The notes: generated by a model not told the origin, from the letters alone. A stretch of DNA of 64,000 nt from Kingella pumchi (GCF_022288825.1 NZ_JAKOOW010000035.1:1-64000), one strand, 5' to 3'. Counted from the stretch's first letter, positions 27,916 through 38,858 are shown. Program-made: numbers and translations.

Positions 27916-28905
27916 TTATTCGCTTGTTGGTTCGCGCTGCATCAGGCGGCTGACGGCATCGCTTACCGACAATTCGTTGCGCACCAGCTGGTAGAGCATG
28001 GCGGTAATCGGCATTTCGATCTGATGGCGGTAGGCGGCGTTGTGGACTTCTTCGATGGTCGGCACACCCTCGGCAACGTGGCCGATCTCCTTGAGCACCT
28101 GGTGCAGGCTTTTGCCTTCGGCCAGGCCGAGACCGACTTTGCGGTTGCGCGAAAGTGCGCCGGTGCAGGTCAGAATCAAGTCGCCCATGCCGGCCAGCCC
28201 CATCATGGTTTTTTGCTGCGCGCCCATGGCAACGGCCAGGCGGGTGATTTCCGCCAGCCCGCGGGTAACCAGCGCGGCACGGGCGTTCAGGCCGCAGTCC
28301 AAACCGTCGCACAGGCCGGTGGCGATGGCCATCACGTTTTTCACCGCGCCGCCCACCGCCACGCCGATTACGTCGTCGTTGGCATACAGGCGCATCACAT
28401 TGGTGTTCAGTTCGGCGGCCAGCGTTTTGACCCACTCGAAGTTTTCCGAAGCCAGACACACGGCGCAGGGCAATTGTTTGGCCAATTCCTGCGCGAAACT
28501 GGGGCCGGAAAGCACGCCGATTTTGTCGTTATCGGGCAACACTTCTTTGACGACTTCAAAGGTCAGCCGACCGCTGTCCAATTCAAAACCCTTGCAGGCG
28601 GTGAGTATCGGCAGGCGGCCGCCGCCGTGCTGCTTGAGCAGCTCGATGCTGCCGCGCAGGCCGACGACGGGGGTAACCGCCAGCACCAGTTCGCTACCCT
28701 CCAGCGCTTCGCCGATATCGGCGTGCACGCTCAGGTTTTCAGGCAGCCTGAAACCGGGCAGATAGCGCTGGTTTTCGCGGATTTTCTGCATGGCGCGGGC
28801 GTGTTCGGCATTGTGCGACCACATGGCGACACGGTGGCCGTGCAAGGCAAAATGGATGGCCAATGCGCTGCCCCATGCGCCGGTGCCCAATACGGTTATG
28901 TTCAT
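27916..28905 (-). CDS. gpsA: Glycerol-3-phosphate dehydrogenase [NAD(P)+]
   Basis: Makes sn-glycerol 3-phosphate for phospholipids. The protein has 329 residues, with the cofactor motif VLGTGAWGSALA at the N-terminus, the NVMRLY region and GLAEITRLAVAMGA. The stretch GFRLPENLSV (about residue 52) is an uptake sequence translated in place within the N-terminal domain. Facing uptake sequences at about 27885-27903 separate it from the coiled-coil gene. Confidence 0.96.
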   Translation of the reverse strand: MNITVLGTGAWGSALAIHFALHGHRVAMWSHNAEHARAMQKIRENQRYLPGFRLPENLSVHADIGEALEGSELVLAVTPVVGLRGSIELLKQHGGGRLPILTACKGFELDSGRLTFEVVKEVLPDNDKIGVLSGPSFAQELAKQLPCAVCLASENFEWVKTLAAELNTNVMRLYANDDVIGVAVGGAVKNVMAIATGLCDGLDCGLNARAALVTRGLAEITRLAVAMGAQQKTMMGLAGMGDLILTCTGALSRNRKVGLGLAEGKSLHQVLKEIGHVAEGVPTIEEVHNAAYRHQIEMPITAMLYQLVRNELSVSDAVSRLMQREPTSE

Positions 28906-28969
28906 GCTGTTCTCGCGGGATGCGGATTATGGAAATAACGGCGGCGGATTTTAGCACAACTGCCCGTTT

Positions 28970-29995
<1,026 letters not shown>

Positions 29996-30110
29996 TTAAA
30001 GCGGCAAACCCGCCCCAGGCAGCCTGAAACGGGAATTTTCATATAGAATAACACATCGACTGCCGCTGCCGGCAGCCTTATTTTGTCCGACGCAATCACA
30101 AGGAAACCCC

Positions 30111-31037
30111 ATGTCTTTCGCCTTTTTCTTCCCCGGCCAGGGCTCGCAGAGCCTGAACATGATGGCTGGATTCGACAACGTCCCCGCCGTCAGAGCCGCA
30201 TTCGACGAAGCCTCCGCCGCCCTCTGCCAAGACCTGTGGGCGATGATGAACGGCAGCGACGCCGAACTCATCGGCCAAACCGTCAACACCCAGCCTCTGA
30301 TGCTGGCCGCCGGCATCGCCACCTGGCGCGCCTACCTTGAAGCCGGCGGCAAAGCGCCCGCCGCCGTGGCCGGACACAGCCTGGGCGAATACAGCGCGCT
30401 GGTGGTCGCAGGCAGCCTGAAATTTGCCGACGCCGTCAAACTGGTGCGCCTGCGCGCCGAGCTGATGCAGTCCGCCGTGCCGCAGGGCGAAGGCGCGATG
30501 GCCGCCGTGCTGGGTTTGGACGACGACACCGTGCGCCGCATCTGCGCCGAATCCGCACAGGGCGGCGTGGTCGAAGCCGTAAACTTCAACTCGCCCGGCC
30601 AGGTGGTGATTGCCGGCGAAACCGCCGCCGTCGGCCGCGCGATGGAAGCGGCCAAAGCCGCCGGCGCCAAACGCGCCCTGCCGCTGCCGGTGTCCGTGCC
30701 CTCGCATTGCAGCCTGATGAAACCGGCCGCCGACAAACTCGCCCAAGCCCTGCAGTCGGTCGAAGTGCGGCAGCCTGAAATCCACGTGATCAACAATGTG
30801 GACGTTGCCGCCTACACCGATCCCGCGCAAATCAAAGACGCGCTTGTGCGCCAGCTCTACCGCCCCGTGCGCTGGACGGAAACTGTGGAAACGCTGGTGC
30901 GCGAAGGCATCACCGAATCGGCCGAATGCGGCCCGGGCAAGGTGCTGGCCGGCTTGGCCAAACGCATCGACAAAGCCGCCGTCTGCACCGCGCTGGTTTC
31001 CGAAGACGCAGTGAAAGCGTTTATTGAAGCGCATTAA
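30111..31037 (+). CDS. fabD: Malonyl-CoA:acyl carrier protein transacylase
   Basis: Loads malonate onto ACP for fatty-acid synthesis. A 308-residue protein with FPGQGSQ at the N-terminus and the nucleophile Ser in GHSLGEYSAL. The conserved strand after it reads AGSLKFADAV, where GSLK is an in-frame uptake sequence that fits the family consensus region. A TATAGAAT -10 lies upstream. It stands alone, apart from fabG. Terminated by a long facing uptake pair. Confidence 0.96.
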   Translation: MSFAFFFPGQGSQSLNMMAGFDNVPAVRAAFDEASAALCQDLWAMMNGSDAELIGQTVNTQPLMLAAGIATWRAYLEAGGKAPAAVAGHSLGEYSALVVAGSLKFADAVKLVRLRAELMQSAVPQGEGAMAAVLGLDDDTVRRICAESAQGGVVEAVNFNSPGQVVIAGETAAVGRAMEAAKAAGAKRALPLPVSVPSHCSLMKPAADKLAQALQSVEVRQPEIHVINNVDVAAYTDPAQIKDALVRQLYRPVRWTETVETLVREGITESAECGPGKVLAGLAKRIDKAAVCTALVSEDAVKAFIEAH

Positions 31038-31049
31038 GTCCGAAACGCA

Positions 31050-31096
31050 AAAGCAGCCTGAAAACCGGTTTTTCGGTTTTCAGGCTGCTTTTTTGC
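31050..31096 (+). terminator. Facing uptake sequences downstream of fabD
   Basis: AAAAGCAGCCTGAAAACCG pairs with CGGTTTTCAGGCTGCTTTT, ending in a run of T. Confidence 0.85.
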
Positions 31097-31246
31097 TGGG
31101 CGGGCATTGGGCTTGTGTTGCCCTGTTACCGCTATCCGCGCCGGCGCTTGGCTGCGTGAAGCAGCGCAAACGGCAACCTATCCTGCCGTCAATAGTTTTC
31201 AGGCTGCCTGAAACCCAAGGCAGCCTGAAAAACAAAACAAAACAGT

Positions 31247-32338
31247 TCAACACCCTACCCTGCGGCAATGGACGATGCTGTGGCCGACTCCGATGCCGTC
31301 GTCGATTTTCTCGATGGTCAGACCGGCGTTTTCGGCGCAGCGCAGCATGTCTGCGGAGTGGTAGATTTTGCTGTTGCCGTTGGCCATCGCGGTGAAATAA
31401 ACGCTGGTTTGGGTCAGGGTGTAGGCGGCGGTTTCGTACTGCTGGCGGTCCCAAAAGGGTTCCATGATGTAGAGCGTGCCTTCGGGCGTGAGCGCTTCGC
31501 GGGCGCGGCGGAGGATGGCGGTAACTTCGTCTTCGGAGAAGCAGTCGAGAAACTGGCTCATCCACACCGCGTCAAAGCCCTGCGGGAAAACGGTGTTGTC
31601 GTCGAGCAGATTGGCGGGATGGCCGTGGATGCGTTCGGCGCCGGGCTTGCCGGCCACGGCTTCGCGCATCAGGGCGAGCTGCTGCGGCAGATCCATAATG
31701 GTGATTTCGACTTCGGGATGGTGCGCCACGCAGCGCAGCGCCCAGCGGCCGGTGTTGCCGCCCACGTCGAGCAGGCGTTTGATCGGGCGGGAAAACACCA
31801 CTTTCAGCGCTTCGTCGAAAGCGTTGTCGGAATAATAGTGGTCAAAGGCCAGCCAGCTGCGGCGGGCTTCGGGTTCGAGTTGCGAGAGGCCTTCGTAGAT
31901 GGTCGGCCATTCGCCCAGCGCTTTCAGACCGGCGGAGCGGCCTTCGAGCAGGGCGGCTTCCAAGTCGAACATGCCCTGATAGCAAATCTCGTGGACGAAA
32001 TCCATATTCACCCGTGCCATTTTGTCGCGCAGCAGGAAATAACCGGCTTTGCTGATGTAAAAGCGGCCGTCGCGCAAAAGCACGGTGCCGATGGAAAGCG
32101 AGGCTTCGAGCAGCACTTGGGCGGCGTAGCGGGTGAGTCCGGCGGCTTGGGCGGTTTCGTTAAGCGTCATGCCGTTTTCGCTGTTGTTCAGGTGCTCGAG
32201 TATGCCGAATTTCACCATCAGCCGCGATACTTGGAACACTATAGGGCCGAAGGCGATTTCCTGCGCCAGCCTTTGGGCGGCGCCGGCAGAAAGCTGCTCG
32301 CGGGCATAGCGTTTTTCCAGATGGGCGGATATTTTCAT
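31247..32338 (-). CDS. SAM-dependent methyltransferase, O-methyltransferase family 2 fold
   Basis: This 363-residue protein has an N-terminal winged-helix dimerisation domain (AAGLTRYAAQVLLEASLSIG) and a C-terminal Rossmann domain. The latter has the SAM motif LLDVGGNTGRWAL (about residue 195) and WMSQFLDCFSEDE. This is the layout of plant-type and hydroxyneurosporene O-methyltransferases. In some bacteria related enzymes sit in aryl-polyene pigment clusters, but here no such genes adjoin. Substrate unknown. Confidence 0.82.
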   Translation of the reverse strand: MKISAHLEKRYAREQLSAGAAQRLAQEIAFGPIVFQVSRLMVKFGILEHLNNSENGMTLNETAQAAGLTRYAAQVLLEASLSIGTVLLRDGRFYISKAGYFLLRDKMARVNMDFVHEICYQGMFDLEAALLEGRSAGLKALGEWPTIYEGLSQLEPEARRSWLAFDHYYSDNAFDEALKVVFSRPIKRLLDVGGNTGRWALRCVAHHPEVEITIMDLPQQLALMREAVAGKPGAERIHGHPANLLDDNTVFPQGFDAVWMSQFLDCFSEDEVTAILRRAREALTPEGTLYIMEPFWDRQQYETAAYTLTQTSVYFTAMANGNSKIYHSADMLRCAENAGLTIEKIDDGIGVGHSIVHCRRVGC

Positions 32339-32439
32339 GGGGTCTCCTGATTGCGGCAGGCCGGCGAAAGCAGCCTGGAAACGGGTGGTAAACGGGAAAA
32401 GGCAGCCTGAAAGGCCGGCGGACGAGTAAAACGGGGCGG

Positions 32440-32913
32440 CTAGTAGCAGCCCAAAGTCTGCGCCACCGCATCGAAACTGCGATCAAGCGCCTGGCAGGCG
32501 GCGGCATCGGTGTGGTCGTAAGCGGCATCGGCGCGGGCTTCGCGGTTCATTTCCAGCAGCGCTTCGGCATCGGCGCCCTGTGCGGCAAAACATTTTTCCA
32601 CGCGGCGGTAATGCGCTTCGCAGGCCGGCGGCAGCGGCGGTTCGGCGCCGTCGGAAGCAGCCTGAACGCCAGACGCGCTTTCAGGCTGCCCTTCGGCGGG
32701 CGGCGCGAAACCGGCATCGACATCGGCTTCGGCGTGTTTGTCCAAAGTCAGGATGTCTTCGTGCTGCGCGCTGTTGAGAATCTCGTCGGCGGCGGTGGAC
32801 GATGCAGCGGAAGCTGCCGCTGCCGAAGCAGCGTTCTGCTTGGCGGCTTTTTCCTTGCCGCCGCAGGCGGCCAGCAGCAGAGTGCAGAGCACGAGCGGCG
32901 CAAACGTTTTCAT
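32440..32913 (-). CDS. Putative lipoprotein, unknown function
   Basis: A protein of 157 residues. The signal peptide ends in lipobox LLAAC (Cys17), followed by a long Ala/Ser/Glu-rich spacer that includes GQPESASGVQAAS, a translated uptake sequence. The C-terminal 60 residues contain three cysteines (CEAHYRRVEKCF, ACQAL) and a final C, suggesting disulfides in the periplasm. It lies 21 bp downstream of trpC and may share its transcript. I do not recognise a named family with certainty. Confidence 0.75.
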   Translation of the reverse strand: MKTFAPLVLCTLLLAACGGKEKAAKQNAASAAAASAASSTAADEILNSAQHEDILTLDKHAEADVDAGFAPPAEGQPESASGVQAASDGAEPPLPPACEAHYRRVEKCFAAQGADAEALLEMNREARADAAYDHTDAAACQALDRSFDAVAQTLGCY

Positions 32914-32934
32914 CTTTCAGGCTGCCTTGCGGGT

Positions 32935-33717
32935 TTAAAACAGCGCGCGCACAGCGGCTTCAATGTCGTCGGCGCGCATAAAGCTCTCGCCGATTAGGAA
33001 AGTCTCAACGCCGTGGCCGCGCATAAAGTCCACATCTTCCTTGCTGCGGATGCCGCTTTCGGTTACGACAATATGGCCGGAAAGCGCCGGCAGCAGGCGC
33101 AGCGTCTGCTCGAGGCTCACTTCAAAAGTGCGCAGGTTGCGGTTGTTCACCCCGCGCAGCGGCGTGTTCAGCCGACGGCATTTTTCCAGCTCGGCTTCTT
33201 CGTGCAATTCCAGCAGCACCGCCATGCCCGCTTCGTGCGCGGCGTCTTCCAAACGGCGCAGGGTGTCTTCGTCCAGCGCCGCGGCAATCAGCAGCACCGC
33301 GTCCGCCCCCCAGGCACGCGCCTGGTAAATCTGGTACTCGTCGATCATAAAATCCTTGCGCAGCACCGGCAGCGACACCGCGGCGCGCGCATCGCGCAGA
33401 TAGTCGGGCGAACCCTGGAAATAAGGCTCGTCGGTCAGCACCGACAAACAGGCCGCGCCGGCGGCTTCATAATCGCGGGCATGGTCGGCGGGGCGGAAGT
33501 CCGGCCGGATCAGCCCTTTAGACGGGCTGGCCTTTTTGATTTCGGCAATGACGGCAGGCAGCTTGGCGGCGTGTTTGGCACGGATAGCGGCGACAAAATC
33601 GCGCGGCGCATCGGCATCGGCGGCGCGGGCTTTGATTTCGTTCAAAGGCAGCGCGGCGCGGGCGGCGGCCACTTCCTGGGCTTTGGTGGCAAGGATTTTC
33701 TGCAGAATGTCGGACAT
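32935..33717 (-). CDS. trpC: Indole-3-glycerol phosphate synthase
   Basis: A tryptophan-pathway TIM barrel of 260 residues from the ATG at 33717 ([16 protein letters not shown]). Catalytic motifs are [36 protein letters not shown] and VTESGI. The open frame extends further upstream, but that part translates uptake sequences. No other trp gene is near, so the pathway genes are dispersed. Confidence 0.96.
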   Translation of the reverse strand: MSDILQKILATKAQEVAAARAALPLNEIKARAADADAPRDFVAAIRAKHAAKLPAVIAEIKKASPSKGLIRPDFRPADHARDYEAAGAACLSVLTDEPYFQGSPDYLRDARAAVSLPVLRKDFMIDEYQIYQARAWGADAVLLIAAALDEDTLRRLEDAAHEAGMAVLLELHEEAELEKCRRLNTPLRGVNNRNLRTFEVSLEQTLRLLPALSGHIVVTESGIRSKEDVDFMRGHGVETFLIGESFMRADDIEAAVRALF

Positions 33718-34015
33718 AAAAACACCCAAAACGGCAACGCGGCTTTCAGGCTGCCTGAAAACCGCAAACGGAAACGGGAAGCAAAACGGGCGGCATTGTA
33801 CCAAGCCGCGGCGTGCGGCGGCAGGGGGCGCGCTTAAAATCGCCGGCGGCAGCGCATCCGGCGCAACATTCCGGCGCGGCCGGCGCGGAATTTTCAGGCT
33901 GCTTTCGGTGACGGCTGACGGCATCGGCAGACGGCCGGTTGGGACTTAAGCAAAATTTCAGGCTGCCGCGCCCATCACCGCCAATCCGCCAATATCCCGC
34001 AGGCAATTCCCAAAC
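33718..34015. other. Intergenic region, uptake sequences only
   Basis: At least three uptake sequences. No supported gene or RNA. Confidence 0.5.
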
Positions 34016-34050
34016 AAAAGCAGCCTGAAAACTTTTCAGGCTGCTTTTTT
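34016..34050 (-). terminator. Facing uptake sequences, terminator of the LprI-domain lipoprotein gene
   Basis: AAAAGCAGCCTGAAAA and TTTTCAGGCTGCTTTTTT form a 16-bp stem. Confidence 0.8.
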
Positions 34051-34066
34051 ACCGTCAAACAGCGTT

Positions 34067-35149
34067 TTACTGGATGCTGTAGCCGCGCAGGTATTCGATG
34101 CGCTCTTTGGTCATGCGGGTGTCGCACTGCATGCCCAGATACTGGCTTTCGGCGGTACTACCGCCTTTGGCGGCGGCTTTGGCGCAGTTGCGGTTTTTCT
34201 TGCTTTCCCATTCGCGCTGTTCGTCCACCAGGCTCTGCTGCACGGCGGGGTCGATGTTTTTCCATGCCGATTTGAGCGACTGGCCGGCGGATGCGTGGGC
34301 GCGGCGGGCTTGGTCGATTTCGCCCTGGCTGATGCGGCTTTCCGGCTCTTCGGGGCTGAGCGCTTCGGCTTCTTTGGCGGACGGGGTTTCGGCTTTGGCC
34401 GGCGGTGGGGCGGGTTTGTCTTCCGGTTTTTCCGCGGCCTGCTCTTGTTTTTTCTCCAGCACGTCGGCAATCGGATCCGGATTTTCCAGCGGTTTTACCG
34501 GCTTGGCTTCGGGTTCGGACGCGGTTTCGGGCTCGGCGTTGGCCAGACGGCGCAGCGCGTCTTCGCGTTTGACCGTTTTGCCGTCGATTTTGAGCAGGTC
34601 TTTCACGCCGGCGGGCAACAGCACGGTGGCAAGCAGGTGGGCGCCGTCGTTCAGGCTGCTGTCGTTATAGGTAAACGCGGCCTGCTGGCTGCCGTCCACC
34701 GACACGCTGTAGCGGATGGGGAAAGACAGCGCCAAGCCCTGGAAGCTGGCGGTGCCGCCTTGGATGCGGCGGTTGATGATGGCGGCGGGGTCGTCGCTTT
34801 GCAGCAGCGGCGCGTTGGTTTGCGCCAAGCGGAAAGTGGCTTCGGGAATAGCGATGCTCACTTGGGCGGTACAGCCGGTGGCGCTGGTGTCGGGGCGGGG
34901 GTCGTTTACCGTCACCACCAGGCCGGAAACGGCGGCATCGAGTTTTTCGCCGGAAACAAATTCACGCGCGTCGTTGCGCACGAAGTTTTCGCCTTCGCCT
35001 TTGATGGTTTTGATCAGGCCGGACTGCACGTCTTCGGCCAGCGCGGGATGGGTGCAGTTGAGCTTGGCGGTTTCGTCAACGGGGGCTTTTTCCGAGCAGC
35101 CGGCGGCAAACAGCGCGGCGGCCAAAGCAAGCAGGGTGTATTTTTTCAT
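34067..35149 (-). CDS. Lipoprotein with C-terminal LprI (DUF1311) lysozyme-inhibitor-like domain
   Basis: 360 residues from the ATG at 35149. Lipobox FAAGC (Cys19) follows MKKYTLLALAAALFAAGC. The N-terminal half has beta-rich character. Residues of about 215-290 are Pro/Glu/Lys-rich and disordered. The C-terminus (LKSAWKNIDPAVQQSLVDEQ, ESKKNRNC, QYLGMQCDTRMTKERIEYL) has the W/Q/W-C pattern of the LprI domain, linked to lysozyme inhibition. An envelope protective role is inferred. The open frame extends upstream but lacks a signal peptide there. Confidence 0.8.
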   Translation of the reverse strand: MKKYTLLALAAALFAAGCSEKAPVDETAKLNCTHPALAEDVQSGLIKTIKGEGENFVRNDAREFVSGEKLDAAVSGLVVTVNDPRPDTSATGCTAQVSIAIPEATFRLAQTNAPLLQSDDPAAIINRRIQGGTASFQGLALSFPIRYSVSVDGSQQAAFTYNDSSLNDGAHLLATVLLPAGVKDLLKIDGKTVKREDALRRLANAEPETASEPEAKPVKPLENPDPIADVLEKKQEQAAEKPEDKPAPPPAKAETPSAKEAEALSPEEPESRISQGEIDQARRAHASAGQSLKSAWKNIDPAVQQSLVDEQREWESKKNRNCAKAAAKGGSTAESQYLGMQCDTRMTKERIEYLRGYSIQ

Positions 35150-35231
35150 GGTTGCAATTCCTGAAGTGATCCGGCGGGCATCATAACAAAAAGCGACGCC
35201 CTTTGATAAGCGCGGCATCGCTTGGGCGGCG

Positions 35232-35280
35232 GTTTTCAGGCAGCCTGAAAAACGTTTTTTGCCGTTTCAGGCTGCTTTTT
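35232..35280 (-). terminator. Uptake-sequence hairpins downstream of xthA
   Basis: TTTTCAGGCAGCCTGAAAA is itself palindromic (35233-35251), and a second, facing copy follows at 35264-35279. Confidence 0.65.
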
Positions 35281-35291
35281 GCGCACCCGAA

Positions 35292-36059
35292 TCAGGCGAA
35301 TTCGGCATAAACGGGGGCGTGGTCGCTGGGGCGCTCTTGGGCGCGGGCGTCCTGATCCACCGCCACTTGGCGCAGTTTTTCTTTCAGCGCCGCGCTCACG
35401 AGAATATGGTCGATGCGCAGCCCCTGGTTGCGCTGGAACATCGCGCCGCGGTAGTCCCACCAGGTGTAATGGGCGCCTTCGGGGTGGATGTGGCGCAGGC
35501 CGTCGCTTAATCCCAATTCGAGCAGCGCGGCGAACCATTGGCGCTCTTCGCTGCTGCACAGAATTTTTTCGCGCCATTTTTCCGGCGCGTACACGTCTTG
35601 GTCGGCAGGGGCGATGTTGAAGTCGCCCAGCAGCACCAATTCGGGATAGCGCGCCAGCTCTGCGCGCACAAACTCGGTGAGCGCGGCAAACCAGCGGCGT
35701 TTGTAGGCGAATTTTTCGCTGTCGAGCGCTTCGCCGTTGACGCAGTAAACGTTGATCACGCGCACGCCGGCGGCGGTGGCGGCAATCACGCGCCGCTGCG
35801 GGTCGTCGGGCAGCGCTGGCAGGCCGACGGCAACATCTTCGAGCGGATGGCGGCTGATCAGGGCAACGCCGTTATAGGTTTTCTGGCCGCTCCATTCGGT
35901 GTGCCAGCCGCTCATGCGGAACACGGCGGCGGGGTATTTGTCCTGGTCGAGCTTAAGCTCCTGCAGGGCGAGAATGTCGGGCTGGTGCGCGGCCAGCCAG
36001 TCGCTGACCTGCGGCAGGCGCACATTGAGGGAATTGACGTTCCAAGTGGCGATTTTCAT
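35292..36059 (-). CDS. Exonuclease III family protein, NExo-like
   Basis: A DNA-repair phosphodiesterase of the ExoIII/APE fold, with 255 residues. Seen: ATWNVNSLNVR, ALQELKLDQDK, LLGDFNIAPADQDVY and the catalytic DHAPV. The sequence follows the meningococcal NExo paralogue, which acts as a 3'-phosphatase/3'-5' exonuclease, more than the AP endonuclease NApe (from memory of both). It overlaps the regulator gene upstream by 4 bp. Confidence 0.9.
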   Translation of the reverse strand: MKIATWNVNSLNVRLPQVSDWLAAHQPDILALQELKLDQDKYPAAVFRMSGWHTEWSGQKTYNGVALISRHPLEDVAVGLPALPDDPQRRVIAATAAGVRVINVYCVNGEALDSEKFAYKRRWFAALTEFVRAELARYPELVLLGDFNIAPADQDVYAPEKWREKILCSSEERQWFAALLELGLSDGLRHIHPEGAHYTWWDYRGAMFQRNQGLRIDHILVSAALKEKLRQVAVDQDARAQERPSDHAPVYAEFA

Positions 36060-36451
36060 GTTTTTCGACTCTTGTTGCGGACGATGCGCGCGGCGCTTTT
36101 CGCTTTCAGGCTGCCTGAAGGCGTTTGGGCGGCGGGCGGCGGATAAAGGGCGTCGAGCACGCGGCGGGCGGGTTCGGAAGTCAGCCGGTAGAGCAGCACG
36201 CTGTGGTAGCGGACAAAATCCACCATGCCGAAGCGGCGCATCCGGCTCAGATGTTTAGATACCGTGCCGACGCTCAGACCGGTGAGCGCGGTCATTTCGT
36301 CGAGACTGCGCTCGCTCTCGCGCAGCAGGCGCGAAAGCTGCAGGCGCTCGGGATGGGAGAGGATTTTCAGCAGACCGGCGGCGTGTTCGCTGTCGTCCTG
36401 CGGTGCGGCGGCCGGCGGAAACGGCCGGGATTCGGCGGCGGGTGCGTTCAT
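36056..36451 (-). CDS. ArsR-type winged-helix transcriptional regulator
   Basis: 131 residues from the ATG at 36451. The helix-turn-helix lies in LKILSHPERLQLSRLL and SLDEMTALTGLSVGTVSKHL. No ArsR-type metal-binding cysteines (CxCxxC) are present, so a metal ligand is unlikely at that site. The C-terminus contains GSLKAKS, an uptake-sequence translation. ATGA overlap couples it to the NExo gene, an unusual pairing. Target unknown. Confidence 0.85.
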   Translation of the reverse strand: MNAPAAESRPFPPAAAPQDDSEHAAGLLKILSHPERLQLSRLLRESERSLDEMTALTGLSVGTVSKHLSRMRRFGMVDFVRYHSVLLYRLTSEPARRVLDALYPPPAAQTPSGSLKAKSAARIVRNKSRKT

Positions 36452-36571
36452 GCTTGTGCTCCGTTGTAAACGTTTATGGTTATAAATTCGCCTGCGCCCA
36501 ATGTGCTGCAGGCAGCCTGAAACGTCCAAACGGAGTTTTCAGGCTGCCTGCGGCAAAGGGGGAAAGCAAGT

Positions 36572-37243
36572 TTAGCGGGCGGCAGTGGCAGCCTGCTGGT
36601 TGGGGGTAATCAGGATTTCGACGCGGCGGTTTTGCGCACGGCCTTCGTCGGTGTTGTTGCTGGCGATCGGCTGGCGCGAGCCTTGGCCGGATACGCTCAT
36701 GCGGTTGGCGGCAACGCCCTGGCGGTTCAGGTAGTCGGCAACCGACTGGGCGCGGTTGCGCGAGAGCGGGTTGTTGATGGCGTCGTTGCCGGTGCTGTCG
36801 GTGTGGCCGATGATGGAAATGTTGGTATCGACATAAGTGGCCAGCGTTTTGGCGGCTTCAGACAGCGAAGACTGGGCGCGCGGCGACAGCGCGTAGCTGC
36901 CGGTGGCGAAGGTTACGTTTTCGGGCATGGTCAGCTTGATCTGGTTGCCCTTGCGTTCCACTTCCACGCCGGTGTTGGCCAGCTGCTCGCGCAGTTTTTT
37001 CTCTTGGTAGTCCATATAACCGCCGACGCCGGCACCGATGGCACCGCAGGCTAGCGCGGAGTTGCGCGCGCCTTTGCTGCCGTGGCTGATGGCGCCGATG
37101 ATGCCGCAGGTTACCGCGCCGCCCAGGCCGTACATGGCGGTTTTGCTCATGTGCTGCTGGCCGGTACTCGGATCGGTAATGCAGCCGCTCAGGCCGAGTG
37201 CGGCGATGGTAGCGGCGACGGTCATGCTTTTGAATACACGCAT
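36572..37243 (-). CDS. OmpA-family lipoprotein (YiaD-like)
   Basis: A protein of 223 residues. Lipobox LSGC follows an N-terminal signal. A glycine-zipper region (MYGLGGAVTCGIIGAISHG) precedes the OmpA C-terminal domain with NVTFATGSYALSPRA, IIGHTDSTG, LSRNRAQSVADYL and NRRVEI, which binds peptidoglycan. It probably tethers the outer membrane to the cell wall. AAAGGAA precedes the ATG. Confidence 0.9.
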   Translation of the reverse strand: MRVFKSMTVAATIAALGLSGCITDPSTGQQHMSKTAMYGLGGAVTCGIIGAISHGSKGARNSALACGAIGAGVGGYMDYQEKKLREQLANTGVEVERKGNQIKLTMPENVTFATGSYALSPRAQSSLSEAAKTLATYVDTNISIIGHTDSTGNDAINNPLSRNRAQSVADYLNRQGVAANRMSVSGQGSRQPIASNNTDEGRAQNRRVEILITPNQQAATAAR

Positions 37244-37379
37244 TTGGATTTCCTTTACTGAAACGGTTGTTCAAAGGCAGCCCGACAAGGCAGCCTGAAA
37301 GCGCGGAATATAGCCCAAACGCCGTGCAAAGGCGGCGGGCTTAACGCTAAATTACCTTTTGGGCGGTGTTTTTTACTTT

Positions 37380-38603
37380 TCAGGCAGCCTTGTTTTCAGG
37401 CTGCTTCGGCGTCAGCAGGCTCAATAGGGCGAAGCCGCCAACCGTCATCGCCAGCATCATGCCGGCCATCACATAGGGCGTGCCGTTGTGCAGCTTGCTG
37501 GCGGCAAAGCCGGCGCAGGCGGCTATCAGCGACTGGAAAGCCGACAGCAGCGAGCTGGCGCCGCCGCCGATTTCGGGTTTGAAATAACCCATAAACAGCG
37601 CCTGGGTGTTGGCGGTAACAAAACCCTGGGTGCCCACCGACACCATCACAAACAGCACCAGCAGCGCCAGCGGCGGATGACCGCCGGACAAAAGTATCGC
37701 CAGCAGCATGCCGCCGTTGGCCGCCAACTGCAGGGCAATGCCGAAATTCAGAATGTTGCGCGGATGGCTGCCGCGCTTGAGCCGCCAGGCGGTGATGCGG
37801 TTAAAGCACATCATGGTGAAAATATTGCAGGCAAACACCAGCGCATACTGGGTGGAACTCAAGCCGTAAAATTCCATATACACCGCCGGCGATTCGCTGA
37901 GAAACACCAGCATCGAAGCAAACGAGGCAGCCTGAAAAAACATTACCCCCATCGCCGGCGCGCAACCAACGATATGGCGGTAGCGCCCGCCTACTTCGCG
38001 CAGATGCGCCGCTTTGAGTTTTTCAGGCTGCTTGTGCTGCGGCAAAAAAGCATACAGCGCCGCGGCAACGGCAGAACCGTAAACAAACAAAAACGCGAAT
38101 ACCGAACGCCAGCCGCCGATTTTGTTCAGCAGCGCGCCCAGCTGCGGTGCCAGCATCGGCGCGGCCATCATAATGATGCCGATCAGCGCGAACATTTGTG
38201 CCGCCTGGTTGCCACGGTAGTTGTCGCGCACCACCGCGCCCACCACCACCGAAGCCATACCCGCCCCTAAAGCCTGCACCAGCCGCAACAGCAAAAGCTG
38301 GTCGGCAGTCTGCACAAACACCAGCGCCAGACTGCTGACCACATAAACCAACAGCCCCTTCAGGGCGATATTGCGCCGGCCTTTAATGTCCGACAGCGAG
38401 CCGCCGGAAAGCTGGCCGATGGCCACACCGAGCATAAACGCGCTGAGGCTGCGTTCGATATCGTGGGTCTGCGCGCCCAGCGCCCTGGCAATATCGAGCG
38501 TGGAGGGCAGATAGGCATCGACCGAAAACGGCATCACCGCCACCAGCGAAGCCAGCAGCACGGCCATCTGCCGGTCGTTCAGTTGGTATTTGGGAGTAAA
38601 CAT
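37380..38603 (-). CDS. MFS drug efflux transporter, Bcr/CflA family
   Basis: This 407-residue protein has about 12 membrane helices. The N-terminus VDAYLPSTLDIARAL and the loop-2/3 motif GGSLSDIKGRRNIAL are typical of Bcr/CflA proton antiporters that export bicyclomycin, sulfonamides or chloramphenicol. HKQPEKLKAAH in the central cytoplasmic loop and FFQAASFAS are in-frame uptake sequences. The stop codon is within an AAGGCTGCCTGA variant (ending NKAA). The substrate cannot be told. Confidence 0.88.
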   Translation of the reverse strand: MFTPKYQLNDRQMAVLLASLVAVMPFSVDAYLPSTLDIARALGAQTHDIERSLSAFMLGVAIGQLSGGSLSDIKGRRNIALKGLLVYVVSSLALVFVQTADQLLLLRLVQALGAGMASVVVGAVVRDNYRGNQAAQMFALIGIIMMAAPMLAPQLGALLNKIGGWRSVFAFLFVYGSAVAAALYAFLPQHKQPEKLKAAHLREVGGRYRHIVGCAPAMGVMFFQAASFASMLVFLSESPAVYMEFYGLSSTQYALVFACNIFTMMCFNRITAWRLKRGSHPRNILNFGIALQLAANGGMLLAILLSGGHPPLALLVLFVMVSVGTQGFVTANTQALFMGYFKPEIGGGASSLLSAFQSLIAACAGFAASKLHNGTPYVMAGMMLAMTVGGFALLSLLTPKQPENKAA

Positions 38604-38781
38604 AGGCTTGTTTCAATAAGGTTTCGACGGACAGCGCGGCGACAAACCGTTTTCAGGCTGCCTTAGCGCGCCCGCCAGAATACGTGCGGACAAACAGTCG
38701 GATGCAGGTTCGGGCAAACGAACCCACGCCGACGGCACCGCGAAAAAGCATTCAGGCAGCCCCAAGGCTGCCTGAAAAATG

Positions 38782-38858
<77 letters not shown>

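Noticed and set aside
31268..32350. 360-codon plus-strand frame opposite the O-methyltransferase
   Set aside because: Low-complexity Gly/Val/Phe translation typical of an antisense frame; the minus-strand gene has clear SAM motifs.
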